Source of the DNA: Aliikangiella coralliicola
GTDB taxonomy: Bacteria; Pseudomonadota; Gammaproteobacteria; Enterobacterales; Kangiellaceae
Assembly: GCF_007004725.1 (NCBI RefSeq)
Contig: NZ_ML660164.1
Coordinates: forward strand, 371,501-435,500
Length of the DNA: 64,000 nt
Reading direction: 5' to 3'
The notes below the pieces were generated by a model that saw only the letters and a list, made by a program, of their open reading frames with translations, had not been told where the DNA came from and searched no databases. A program made the translations under genes and the position numbers. This document shows positions 53,180 through 61,007 of this stretch, one piece after another. Positions within the stretch are counted from its first letter, which is position 1. Every line of letters begins with the position of its first letter.

Positions 53180-53467
53180 ATGAACAATTCATCTGAACGA
53201 GAACTACCCCAAGGTGTTAGCCATATACCTGATAGCAAAAGAAATCCCTTTAGGGCTCAAATTTCTATCAACAATAAAGTTCGATACCTTGGATCATATA
53301 GGAGTCCAGAATTAGCTGCGGATGCCTACAACAAAGTTAAAAAGGCTCGCGATGCAGCTAATAGCAAACCTAACATAGATTATGTAGAAAGAGCCTTGCA
53401 GCTGATAAAAGCTACTGCATCAACACAGCAAGCTAAGTCCTCTACTACTGGTGTGTGCAATGCTTGA
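53180..53467 (+). CDS. Stand-alone AP2-domain DNA-binding protein
   Basis: A 95-residue protein whose middle (about 12-58) reads GVSHIPDSKRNPFRAQI, then VRYLGSYRSPELAADAYNKVKKA, the pattern of AP2 DNA-binding domains: three strands followed by a helix. In bacteria AP2 domains usually sit in integrases or HNH homing nucleases; here nothing else is attached. The start has a strong AGAGGAG site. The next small gene overlaps its end by eight bases. Confidence 0.75.
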   Translation: MNNSSERELPQGVSHIPDSKRNPFRAQISINNKVRYLGSYRSPELAADAYNKVKKARDAANSKPNIDYVERALQLIKATASTQQAKSSTTGVCNA

Positions 53468-53591
53468 TTATTCTTTTACAGTTACCTTAGCAGAGCTGAT
53501 ACGAGGCGTGGGTATAATTGTCGCTTTGGTTGCAACAGCAAATCTAATTAAAGACCAATTTAAATCAGATGAAATACAGGTGCCTCAGTAG
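53460..53591 (+). CDS. 43-residue membrane protein overlapping the AP2 gene
   Basis: The frame starts eight bases before the AP2 stop and encodes one membrane helix (about 15-32, GVGIIVALVATANLI) with a soluble tail ending QVPQ. Overlap with the upstream gene supports translational coupling. Its stop overlaps the end of the convergent gene on the other strand by seven bases. Function unknown. Confidence 0.45.
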   Translation: MLDYSFTVTLAELIRGVGIIVALVATANLIKDQFKSDEIQVPQ

Positions 53592-53968
53592 TGCTGAGGT
53601 CTTCTACTTCGTGATACTGGCGCATCTAAAAGACTGGCCCGACGGACCAATCTAGGACGCCAATCATCAACTACAGCAAAAGCAGCTCGACAGTGCAGAA
53701 GATAACAACCTTGTAGGTAATCGCCACCATTAATATCTACCCATTTCATAGAGTAGTTGGGCTCTACCTTAGCATAAGCAGAAACCTCCAGTCTGACTGG
53801 TTTTGCAAGCCCTTGGTGTTGTAGATGTTTAGCAGAACCTAGTTCAATAAATCCGAGCCATTTAACAAACTCTATATCATTTTGACGAGTATATACTCCA
53901 ATGATTTCATGGCTATTTGCTTTCAGGACTTTGTAGGTGTGATTGTGTACGTATCGTATCTCTAGCAT
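53585..53968 (-). CDS. Unknown small protein
   Basis: A 127-residue basic protein (start ATG 53968; a TTG at 53977 is a less likely start). It contains YVHNHTYKVL near the start and an Arg-rich tail (RPRLVRRASLLDAPVSRSRRPQHY, shortened here). No known motif, signal peptide or membrane helix. It is on the same strand as the SRAP gene, 33 bases downstream, and may share its transcript. Confidence 0.5.
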   Translation of the reverse strand: MLEIRYVHNHTYKVLKANSHEIIGVYTRQNDIEFVKWLGFIELGSAKHLQHQGLAKPVRLEVSAYAKVEPNYSMKWVDINGGDYLQGCYLLHCRAAFAVVDDWRPRLVRRASLLDAPVSRSRRPQHY

Positions 53969-54001
53969 AGATACCAATACTAGTTAAATAAGTAGTGTTT
54001 T

Positions 54002-54694
54002 TCAATCGGCTTTTATGATTTCACTTTCGCCGATTGGAGTTAATGTAGCAGGGGAATCCACTGGTGTAACTTTCCAGTCAAACTTAATCGTCGACTGAAG
54101 TAGGTCTTCGAATGCCTTTGTATTAGTGAATTCATGGTCTAACCACATCTCAAAATCATCCGGTTGAAGCATTAACGGGATTGATTTTTTATGAATGTGC
54201 ATGAACTTATCATGGGATGGTAGAGTGATACTAGCTGTGACGGGTACTGCTTCACCTTCAATGCTTTTGAAGTCATATAGACCCCCCATTGCAATTGCTG
54301 AGCCGTCAGCTGATTCGATGTTAAAGCAGGTCTTATTACCATTCCACATTGACCACTCGTGAAATCCACTGATGGGGATTATTGAGCGTTTGTTCTTGAA
54401 CAGTGGCTTCCAGAGCCTACTAGTACGAAGATTTCGAGAAGCAGCGTTAAAGGTGCTTAGGGGCCTACCTTGAGCATTTTTAATTTGTCGATAGTTACCA
54501 GTATTTGGGTTGTGTTCGATAAGTACAGACCAGAAACCATCAATTAAATGACGTCCATTTTGGTCTTGATAAACGAACTCCATAGCTGACAATGGGGCTA
54601 CATTCAATCGATCTTGCGGATAAAGAGGCATCCCTAAACTTTTCATCAGTTCTCGCACGTACAGATTGTCAGTTACGTTGTATCTTCCACACAT
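54002..54694 (-). CDS. SRAP (YedK/HMCES-like) abasic-site protein
   Basis: A 230-residue SRAP protein. The catalytic Cys2 (MCGRYN) becomes the first residue and forms a covalent link with abasic sites in single-stranded DNA. An intact GFHEW and an IHKKSIPLML segment give the other active-site residues. The usual NARxET motif reads NAASRNL, a divergence that may alter activity. SRAP proteins often occur on mobile elements and phages and protect their DNA or counter host responses. Confidence 0.88.
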   Translation of the reverse strand: MCGRYNVTDNLYVRELMKSLGMPLYPQDRLNVAPLSAMEFVYQDQNGRHLIDGFWSVLIEHNPNTGNYRQIKNAQGRPLSTFNAASRNLRTSRLWKPLFKNKRSIIPISGFHEWSMWNGNKTCFNIESADGSAIAMGGLYDFKSIEGEAVPVTASITLPSHDKFMHIHKKSIPLMLQPDDFEMWLDHEFTNTKAFEDLLQSTIKFDWKVTPVDSPATLTPIGESEIIKAD

Positions 54695-54750
54695 AAACCA
54701 GTCAGTAAATTATTGAGCATCACCAAATGATAGACTAGAATCTCTAAAAA

Positions 54751-54990
54751 GTGATATCTATTGTGGTTAAATCAATGGCAAAGGAAAAAGGTTTTTATCA
54801 AGTAAAGTTCGTTGATTGTGATGAACCATTCAGCATCCTCTATTTTGATGGTCAACGATTCTGGAGCTACGGAGACGATGATACTGTTGAACTAGGTGCT
54901 ATTGAACAAATCAGCAGCCAACCAATGCAGTTAAATCAAGGCGTGGGTTGGTCAGATACTAACCAATGGTTAGATGATGCTGAGTATTAA
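54751..54990 (+). CDS. Unknown small protein
   Basis: A 79-residue acidic protein (GTG start 54751), or 71 residues from the ATG at 54775, which opens MAKEKGFYQVKF. It is beta-rich (KVKFVDCDEPFSILYFDGQRFW) and has no known motif. It is divergent from SRAP and convergent with the next gene. No ribosome site decides between starts. Confidence 0.5.
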   Translation: MISIVVKSMAKEKGFYQVKFVDCDEPFSILYFDGQRFWSYGDDDTVELGAIEQISSQPMQLNQGVGWSDTNQWLDDAEY

Positions 54991-54999
54991 TGGATACCT

Positions 55000-55674
55000 T
55001 CATGATTTATGAAATAACGCAAAGACAAGGTCTCTCAATGCATGCTTCACTAAAAACCAACGATCACGAGCTGTAAACTTAAATCGGACAGATAAGTTCT
55101 TTTCATTTTCAACGATAATATGGAATCTCTTTACGAGTTCCATGTTCAAAAACTGAATTACGATATCGAACTCTTTGTATTCATCAGTATAGGTTTTGCA
55201 GTTTTCAGTTTTTTCTGCATTCAAATCAAATAAGTTGTGGACAAAGTATTCCTTATTGCTTGAATTATTTGTCTTGTCTTTGATTGTAGTGAAGAGCACT
55301 AAAGTGGCGCTTCTTCCAACTTCTATGACCGTTTCTTTCGACAACTCTGTTGTACCTGATTGTTGCCAGAAAACCGGTCCCACTGCTTTTCCTTTCTCTC
55401 TATCAAATAAATAAACATTGCTTATTTTTGCATCATGTCTCATTCCACCTAGTAAAAACTTTGATGGTAAGTTTCTAAATGTAACGTGTAATTGTGATAC
55501 ATTTTTATCGCCAATAGTTCTTGAACTCCTACCAGAACCTGAATTTACAATTTTGGGTTTTGATGTACGTATTCCCAAGTAGTAGAAAAATATTGCGACA
55601 ATTGCATTAATCGTGAGCGGTTCAATGAATCTTGATAAATCTGGTAAGAAACTGAAAAAGTCTGGTTTTATCAT
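55000..55674 (-). CDS. Membrane-anchored protein of unknown function
   Basis: A 224-residue protein with one N-terminal membrane helix (about 20-38, LTINAIVAIFFYYLGI) and a basic cytoplasmic body with a beta-rich domain. It has no cysteine pair or known enzymatic motif. An inverted repeat (AATAAGTT/AACTTATT, 55691-55722) lies immediately upstream of its start and could be an operator. No family recognised. Confidence 0.6.
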   Translation of the reverse strand: MIKPDFFSFLPDLSRFIEPLTINAIVAIFFYYLGIRTSKPKIVNSGSGRSSRTIGDKNVSQLHVTFRNLPSKFLLGGMRHDAKISNVYLFDREKGKAVGPVFWQQSGTTELSKETVIEVGRSATLVLFTTIKDKTNNSSNKEYFVHNLFDLNAEKTENCKTYTDEYKEFDIVIQFLNMELVKRFHIIVENEKNLSVRFKFTARDRWFLVKHALRDLVFALFHKS

Positions 55675-55690
55675 AAGAATTAAAATTTAT

Positions 55691-55722
55691 AATAAGTTTT
55701 ATCACTAAAGATATAACTTATT
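55691..55722. promoter_or_regulatory. Inverted repeat before the membrane-anchored gene
   Basis: AATAAGTT (55691-55698) and AACTTATT (55715-55722) flank a 16-base spacer. It is 17 bases upstream of the minus-strand start at 55674. Confidence 0.35.
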
Positions 55723-55868
55723 AATCAAGGATTTACAATCACAAACTACATATTCTGAGTTCAATATAAGCTTAATCTCACAAGGAGTTAAGAAAGCGAC
55801 TATTTCTGGTTAAATAATCAGCTGATATCCTCCACAAGTTCTAACAAACGATGGACAAAGGAGAGAGA

Positions 55869-56096
55869 ATGGAACCACTAAAGCGACGAGTACGTGGCTT
55901 GATTACAAGAGAATGCGTATCAAAAGGAATGAACTACCGCTGTGTTCAATTGGGTATTGAGCGTGGTGAATACTTATTGGATAAAGGTCTATCGATACCA
56001 AGCAGTGTCAGAGGAGGGGTCGCGGTGGCGGCCTGCCAGCAACGCTTAGCAAACTTCGTAGTAGTAATTAGGAGTGTTAGTGCTGGAGATGGCTAA
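55869..56096 (+). CDS. Small basic protein next to attR, possible excision factor
   Basis: A 75-residue basic protein (ATG 55869 with an excellent GGAGAG site; an ATG at 55851 is a weaker start). LKRRVRGLITREC and GVAVAACQQRL are the main features. It is about 140 bases before ffs copy 2. In the circular form of the element it would lie upstream of ffs and the integrase. This placement suggests an excisionase or integrase regulator, but no Xis/AlpA motif is visible. Confidence 0.45.
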   Translation: MEPLKRRVRGLITRECVSKGMNYRCVQLGIERGEYLLDKGLSIPSSVRGGVAVAACQQRLANFVVVIRSVSAGDG

Positions 56097-56239
56097 TTCC
56101 TGATTAAAGAAATAAAACTGGTTAATAGAAAACTTTCCAAAGTGATACACATAGGTGGTACACTCCTGCCTCAAATTGAAGATTTACTAAGCTGTCACAG
56201 CCAAATCTGACTGACTGTATACAATACCGCATTCAAATT

Positions 56240-56355
56240 ATGGTGGTCCTATTGGTCCTCTCGCAACGATAGGTTGTGAACTCCGCCAGGCCCGGAAGGG
56301 AGCAACGGTAGCAATTGACTCGTGTGCCGGGATGTGGCTGATAGGATCGCCTCCA
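56240..56355 (+). ncRNA. ffs: 4.5S SRP RNA, copy 2 (attR)
   Basis: The same 116-base 4.5S RNA as copy 1 except for T at 56261 and G at 56278. The first change gives a G-U wobble in the stem, so the fold is preserved. Its 5' part belongs to the element and its 3' end to the host, leading to dnaX. A TACAAT (56220-56225) may serve as its own -10. It is followed by dnaX about 165 bases later. Confidence 0.93.
56279..56355 (+). repeat. Right 77-base exact direct repeat (attR core)
   Basis: Identical to 41900-41976. It marks the right end of the island. The sequence on each side of the identical block differs completely, as expected for attachment sites. Confidence 0.93.
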
Positions 56356-56457
56356 TCCTTTCTTATATTCTACTTCTTGTATTATCTGTTTATTCTTCCA
56401 ATGACTTTCAGATTAATTGAAGTCTCGTAGCCAATTACACCAAAATTTAAATAATTT

Positions 56458-56486
56458 TGTGACAGCAGCTTTGCTTCGCTTATAAT
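56458..56486 (+). promoter_or_regulatory. Promoter of the dnaX-ybaB-recR block
   Basis: TTGTGA (56458-56463) and TATAAT (56481-56486) are separated by 17 bases, 35 bases before the dnaX start. It lies between ffs copy 2 and dnaX in host DNA. Confidence 0.65.
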
Positions 56487-56521
56487 GCACATTATCCGAT
56501 GAACAGATGTTGAGAGTTTTA

Positions 56522-58597
56522 ATGAGCTATCATGTGTTAGCCCGAAAGTGGCGTCCTGCTAACTTCAATGAATTAGTGGGTCAGCGACAAACATCGCAAG
56601 CACTGATTAACGCTCTTGAAAGCCAAAGGCTTCATCACGCGTATCTATTTACCGGGACTCGCGGGGTTGGTAAAACAACAATAGCGAGAATATTGGCTAA
56701 AAGTCTAAATTGCGAGAAAGGAATTACCTCGCAGCCTTGCGGTGAGTGTTCGAGTTGTGTAGAAATTTCTCAGGGCAATTTTGTTGATTTACTAGAAATT
56801 GACGCGGCATCCAAAACCAAAGTCGAAGACACTCGCGAGTTATTAGATAACGTCCAATACCGACCTACCCGTGGTCGTTATAAAGTTTACCTGATTGACG
56901 AAGTTCATATGCTAAGCGGGCACAGTTTTAACGCGTTGCTAAAGACACTTGAAGAGCCTCCGCCTCACGTTATTTTTCTTTTAGCGACCACAGATCCTCA
57001 GAAGATGCCGGTGACAGTTTTGTCACGTTGTTTACAATTCCATCTGCGCCGAATGGAGGAGCCGGAAATTGTGAATCATCTGAGCATGATATTAAAATCA
57101 GAAGACATTCGCTTTGAAGAAGGTGCGCTTGAGCCTATCGCTAAAGGGGCTGACGGAAGCATGCGAGATGCGCTTAGCTTATTAGATCAGGCGATCGCAT
57201 TTTGTGGCGAGCAACTTGATAAAAAAACCGTGCTGGATATGCTCGGAACGATTGATCGTGCCTATGCCGTTAAATTGTTGAACGCGATAAAGTCGAATGA
57301 TGTCACCGCTTTGATGGCGGCCATCGACGAAATTTCTGAGTATGCACCTGACTATGATGAATTATTGGCTGACTGGTTATCATTACTCCATCAGATTGCA
57401 GTGGTCCAGGCGACGGGGGTCTCTGACGACTCCCAAATAAATGCGATGGCTCAGGAAGTAACGCCGGCAGATTTGCAGTTATTTTATCAATTGTCATTAC
57501 ATGCTCGTAGAGATTTGCCTTTCGCGTCACATCCACGTCAGGGGTTTGAAATGGCGATGTTGCGAATTCTGGCTTTTAAACCGCAGACAAAACCAACCCT
57601 GCCTGGAGATAATAAAAAAAAAATTAATCAAACTGAGTTGAGTTCATCGCCAAATACAGTGAGAAAAGTTGAGCGGCCACAACCACAACAACCCTCTGTT
57701 GACAGACCTACTGTAGCGAGTGTGGAAAACAATGGGATTGATCAGCATGCAATTTCGAATAACCTTCAGCCATCAACTGAGGCTGGCAAAAACTCATTTG
57801 AATCGAACAATGAATCTGTCGCTAGAAAAATTTGGCAGCAAACTGAAGCTGATTCTGGCGTAGCTGAAAAAGAAGGAGAGTCATCACCTCCGTTACGTGT
57901 CATTGTTAACAATACCAGCAACACTGCCGATATTAGTAATAATGACCTCGGTAATGTTGGCGATAAAAATACGCTCAATGGCCGCTCGGAAGATTTATCG
58001 AGTAATAAAAATAAAGTATCTAATGAAGCTTCTAACACCGATATTTCTCAAGCCGGTGTTGTTCAATCTATTGATTCAGGTTCATTATCTAATCAGCTTT
58101 TAGAAGCCTCTGGCGAACCTCCTGGTCATCAGCCGAAAAGTGAGTTGGAAAAGCCTGAAACCATGGCGGAGCGAGCTGCGAGAAAAAATCTTGAATGGCT
58201 TTCGTTAGAAAAAGTTAATGCAGCTAACTGGTATAATGTAGTAGAAGCATTGACGCTGGAAGGGAATGGATTACAAGTATTGCTTAACTCGATCGCTGAG
58301 AACCAACAAGGTAAACTTGTTGTCAATTATCTTAGTAAGATGGAACCATTATTAACGAGCAATGCACTTAAGTTGATTCAAGCACAATTGAAAGAATATT
58401 TTGCTAACCAACAACTGATTATTGAATTAAATACGGTCAGCGAAACGAGTGAAAATCCGAGAGAACGGCAAACTCGACTACGTGAACTTGCGATTGATGA
58501 AGCTCAACAAAAGTTGTTATCTGATCCACAAATTAGTTATTTGATGGATACTCTCGGTGCGACGCTTCCGAGAGAGTCTATTTCACTAAAAAGCTAG
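56522..58597 (+). CDS. dnaX: DNA polymerase III subunits tau and gamma
   Basis: A 691-residue tau subunit of the clamp loader. MSYHVLARKWRP and the P-loop TRGVGKTT (near 45) open domain I; four zinc cysteines (about 64-79), the DEVHML Walker B and the SRC sensor follow. The AAA+ and domain III region ends near residue 360. At codons 365-367 an A10 run (57614-57623) with GGAG at 57605-57608 allows slippage: the -1 frame reads Asn and then TAA, giving a 368-residue gamma-like product. The C-terminal part is polar and low in complexity until about 530, then the polymerase-binding domain follows. The start at 56522 has GAGAG upstream; the ATG at 56507 is not needed. ybaB and recR follow. Confidence 0.95.
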   Translation: MSYHVLARKWRPANFNELVGQRQTSQALINALESQRLHHAYLFTGTRGVGKTTIARILAKSLNCEKGITSQPCGECSSCVEISQGNFVDLLEIDAASKTKVEDTRELLDNVQYRPTRGRYKVYLIDEVHMLSGHSFNALLKTLEEPPPHVIFLLATTDPQKMPVTVLSRCLQFHLRRMEEPEIVNHLSMILKSEDIRFEEGALEPIAKGADGSMRDALSLLDQAIAFCGEQLDKKTVLDMLGTIDRAYAVKLLNAIKSNDVTALMAAIDEISEYAPDYDELLADWLSLLHQIAVVQATGVSDDSQINAMAQEVTPADLQLFYQLSLHARRDLPFASHPRQGFEMAMLRILAFKPQTKPTLPGDNKKKINQTELSSSPNTVRKVERPQPQQPSVDRPTVASVENNGIDQHAISNNLQPSTEAGKNSFESNNESVARKIWQQTEADSGVAEKEGESSPPLRVIVNNTSNTADISNNDLGNVGDKNTLNGRSEDLSSNKNKVSNEASNTDISQAGVVQSIDSGSLSNQLLEASGEPPGHQPKSELEKPETMAERAARKNLEWLSLEKVNAANWYNVVEALTLEGNGLQVLLNSIAENQQGKLVVNYLSKMEPLLTSNALKLIQAQLKEYFANQQLIIELNTVSETSENPRERQTRLRELAIDEAQQKLLSDPQISYLMDTLGATLPRESISLKS
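57605..57631 (+). promoter_or_regulatory. Candidate dnaX frameshift or slippage site
   Basis: The A10 run at 57614-57623 lies in codons AAA AAA AAA ATT. GGAG five bases upstream could act as an internal Shine-Dalgarno that stimulates -1 shifting. The -1 frame ends within two codons and the +1 frame within six, so either shift makes a short subunit after domain III. Confidence 0.6.
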
Positions 58598-58762
58598 GAC
58601 GATAAGAAACCATTTACTTTTCGGTTTTTAGTGCGTAAGAAAATGATGGAACAATAAAAAATAATAAAAGCTAGAAAGAACAATTAAAATACAGTTTTAA
58701 CATTGCTACATATATTTAAGTGTTTAAACAGTTTAACGACATAGTATTAATTAGAGGTAGAT

Positions 58763-59083
58763 ATGAATAATCTTGGCGGCTTAATGAAACAAGCCCAACA
58801 AATGCAGGAAAAAATGCAAAAAGCGCAAGAAGATGTCGCTAGTCTTGAAGTGGTCGGCGAGTCAGGTGCTGGTTTGGTCAAAGTATCTATGACCGGTCGA
58901 CACGATGTGACTAAGATCGAAATCGATGATGGGTTATTATCTGATGAAAAAGAAATTTTGGAAGATCTGATTGCGGCGGCGGTCAATGATGCGGTAAGAA
59001 AGGTAGAGGCCGAAAGTAAAGAAAAAATGGCGTCAGTCACATCGGGAATGTCATTACCTCCTGGTTTTAAAATGCCTTTTTAG
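58763..59083 (+). CDS. ybaB: YbaB/EbfC family nucleoid-associated protein
   Basis: A 106-residue DNA-binding protein that forms a tweezer-like dimer. It matches the family from [18 protein letters not shown] to the C-terminal [12 protein letters not shown]. It lies between dnaX and recR, the standard gammaproteobacterial order, and may share their transcript. Confidence 0.95.
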   Translation: MNNLGGLMKQAQQMQEKMQKAQEDVASLEVVGESGAGLVKVSMTGRHDVTKIEIDDGLLSDEKEILEDLIAAAVNDAVRKVEAESKEKMASVTSGMSLPPGFKMPF

Positions 59084-59099
59084 TTTGGATTAAAAATTA

Positions 59100-59717
59100 A
59101 TGAGTGCAAAACCTTTACTTCACCAGCTCGTTGAATCATTACAGTGTTTACCTGGAGTTGGAAAAAAGTCAGCTCAACGTATGGCTTATCAACTTCTTGA
59201 ACGTAATCGAAACGGTGCTTTGCGTTTGGCCGATGTGTTACAAGAGTCGATGCGAAGCATCGGCAATTGTGAAATGTGTCGTGATTATACTGAAACGAGG
59301 TTGTGCACCATTTGTTCTAATGAGAAACGTGACGCGCAAATGTTGTGTATTGTTGAGTCTCCGGCGGATATTGCAGCGATTGAATCAACCGCTGGTTACT
59401 CTGGACGTTATTTCGTTTTGATGGGGAACTTATCGCCTTTAGATGGTATTGGACCTGACGAAATTGGTTTGACATCGCTGGCGCGGCTTGTTTCTGAACA
59501 ACAATGCCAGGAAGTTATTATTGCGACCTCTGCGACGGTAGAAGGGGAGGCGACCGCTCATTATATTAAAGCGATGCTCACTAATATTGATCGCGTAGAA
59601 GGGAGTGAACCAATCAGAGTCACTCGTTTGGCGCAAGGTGTTCCAATTGGTGGAGAGCTCGGTTATATTGACCAATCAACACTGTCGCTGTCACTGGCCA
59701 ATCGACAAGATATTTAA
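59100..59717 (+). CDS. recR: Recombination protein RecR
   Basis: A 205-residue protein of the RecFOR pathway, which loads RecA on gapped DNA. The helix-hairpin-helix (LPGVGKKSAQRMAY) is at the start; the C4 zinc finger (CEMC and CTIC) lies at about 57-71; the Toprim domain with IVESPADIAAIE follows. The gene follows ybaB by 16 bases. Confidence 0.96.
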   Translation: MSAKPLLHQLVESLQCLPGVGKKSAQRMAYQLLERNRNGALRLADVLQESMRSIGNCEMCRDYTETRLCTICSNEKRDAQMLCIVESPADIAAIESTAGYSGRYFVLMGNLSPLDGIGPDEIGLTSLARLVSEQQCQEVIIATSATVEGEATAHYIKAMLTNIDRVEGSEPIRVTRLAQGVPIGGELGYIDQSTLSLSLANRQDI

Positions 59718-59828
59718 TTACTAAACATTTAGATAGTAAACATTTAAGTGCTAAACAGAAGCGCTATTGCCAAAAAACTAGTGACTTTACTCCTCGAATT
59801 GGACTCTGTAAATAAATCTGCGCTTCCG

Positions 59829-60842
59829 CTAATTACTCAGTTCGCCTCGTAAATTTAACTGCATTTTTTGTTTTATCTGTTCGACAGTGCAATTACTACT
59901 AAGTAAGTAACTTAACTTCGTTAATGTGGCTTCAGGGGTCATATCGTAGCCACTAACAATACCGATGTCTAAGAGTCTATGGCCGGTTTCGTAGCCTTTC
60001 ATATCGACTGCACCTTTATAACATTGGGTACAGTTAACAATAACGACACCGTTATCGGAGGCCTGTTTTAGTAAACGCAATAATTCTCCGTCGCTACAGG
60101 GCGCATTACCCATCCCGTAAGTCATCAGAACCAATCCTTTGATCGAAGTTGAAAGCACACTTTCAAGCAGCTCCGCAGGGAAACCAGGAAACAACGATAA
60201 AATAACGACTTTAGGTGGAATTATTTTCTGGATTTTAAGCTTTTGCGCTGGTTCGGTTAACAGTAGCTCGTCACGCACGGTTATTTTTGTGCCCACCTCA
60301 GCAATTGCCGGAAAGTTCGGTGATTGAAAAGCGTGGAAACCACTCGCATCTAATTTTCGTGAACGATTACCGCGGTAAAGTCGATTGTGAAAGTAGAGAC
60401 CTACTTCAGGAATGTCGTAGTTACCAGCTAAAATAAGCGAAGTAATTAAGTTGTCTCTGGCGTCAGTTCGCATTTGTGACCAGGGGATTTGCGAGCCAGT
60501 GACGATGACGGGTTTTGACAAGTCTTCCAGCATAAATGAAAGTGCTGAAGCGGTATAGGCCATAGTGTCGGTTCCGTGAAGTACCACAAAACCATCAAAC
60601 TCATCGAAACGTGATTTAATGTCTTGAGAGATCCTGTACCAGTCCTCAGGTGTAATATTGGAGGAATCTATCAAGTTATCATATTCGTGCACTTCGATAT
60701 TCGGCATATCAGGTGAGTCGAACTCCGGCAGTGATGAAATTTGTTCTGAAAAATAACCTGATTCAGGAACAAAGCCTTTATCACTGGGTTTCATACCGAT
60801 TGTTCCGCCAGTGTAGGCGACATACACTTTCTTATTATTCAT
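59829..60842 (-). CDS. ansA: L-asparaginase, type I
   Basis: A 337-residue cytosolic enzyme that hydrolyses asparagine to aspartate and ammonia. The first catalytic motif YTGGTIGM contains the nucleophilic Thr near position 13; the second, VVLHGTDTMAY, completes the active site. There is no signal peptide, which distinguishes it from the type II periplasmic enzyme. It is separated from sppA by a terminator. Confidence 0.95.
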   Translation of the reverse strand: MNNKKVYVAYTGGTIGMKPSDKGFVPESGYFSEQISSLPEFDSPDMPNIEVHEYDNLIDSSNITPEDWYRISQDIKSRFDEFDGFVVLHGTDTMAYTASALSFMLEDLSKPVIVTGSQIPWSQMRTDARDNLITSLILAGNYDIPEVGLYFHNRLYRGNRSRKLDASGFHAFQSPNFPAIAEVGTKITVRDELLLTEPAQKLKIQKIIPPKVVILSLFPGFPAELLESVLSTSIKGLVLMTYGMGNAPCSDGELLRLLKQASDNGVVIVNCTQCYKGAVDMKGYETGHRLLDIGIVSGYDMTPEATLTKLSYLLSSNCTVEQIKQKMQLNLRGELSN

Positions 60843-60962
60843 AACTTCTGCTGATTATCCGCGGTTTGTGTTGGAGTTCTGTATTCGAGTTTTGCGTTCG
60901 AGATCTGAAATCTAATACTTCTAAAGAAGGCTAAGCATAATCTAAAGCGAATTTGAAAACAA

Positions 60963-60990
60963 AAAAAAGCGGTGTAAACACCGCTTTTTT
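60963..60990 (-). terminator. Terminator of sppA
   Basis: GCGGTG pairs with CACCGC around a TAAA loop, with A/T tracts on both sides that extend the stem. It is about 20 bases after the sppA stop. Confidence 0.92.
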
Positions 60991-61007
60991 ATCAATATTT
61001 TTGATGG

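Larger units (their letters stand above)
41861..56355. mobile_element. Genomic island integrated in the SRP RNA gene ffs
   Basis: About 14.4 kb lies between two complete copies of the 4.5S RNA gene. The left copy follows tRNA-Ser and the right copy precedes dnaX; tRNA-Ser-ffs-dnaX is a common order in gammaproteobacteria, so the island appears to have split this order. A tyrosine recombinase gene starts about 100 bases inside the left copy, as in elements that insert into RNA genes. Contents are regulators, a serine recombinase, iteron-like repeats, a putative replication operon, a toxin-immunity pair, unrecognised nuclease genes and many small genes. No relaxase, transposase or virion gene was recognised. 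An integrated plasmid-like satellite or mobilisable element is the most likely type. Confidence 0.9.

Noticed and set aside
41977-56239. Prophage
   Set aside because: No capsid, portal, terminase, tail or lysis gene was recognised; integrase and XRE alone do not make a phage.
41977-56239. Integrative conjugative element
   Set aside because: No relaxase, coupling protein or type IV secretion gene is visible in the 14 kb. Mobilisation in trans remains possible.
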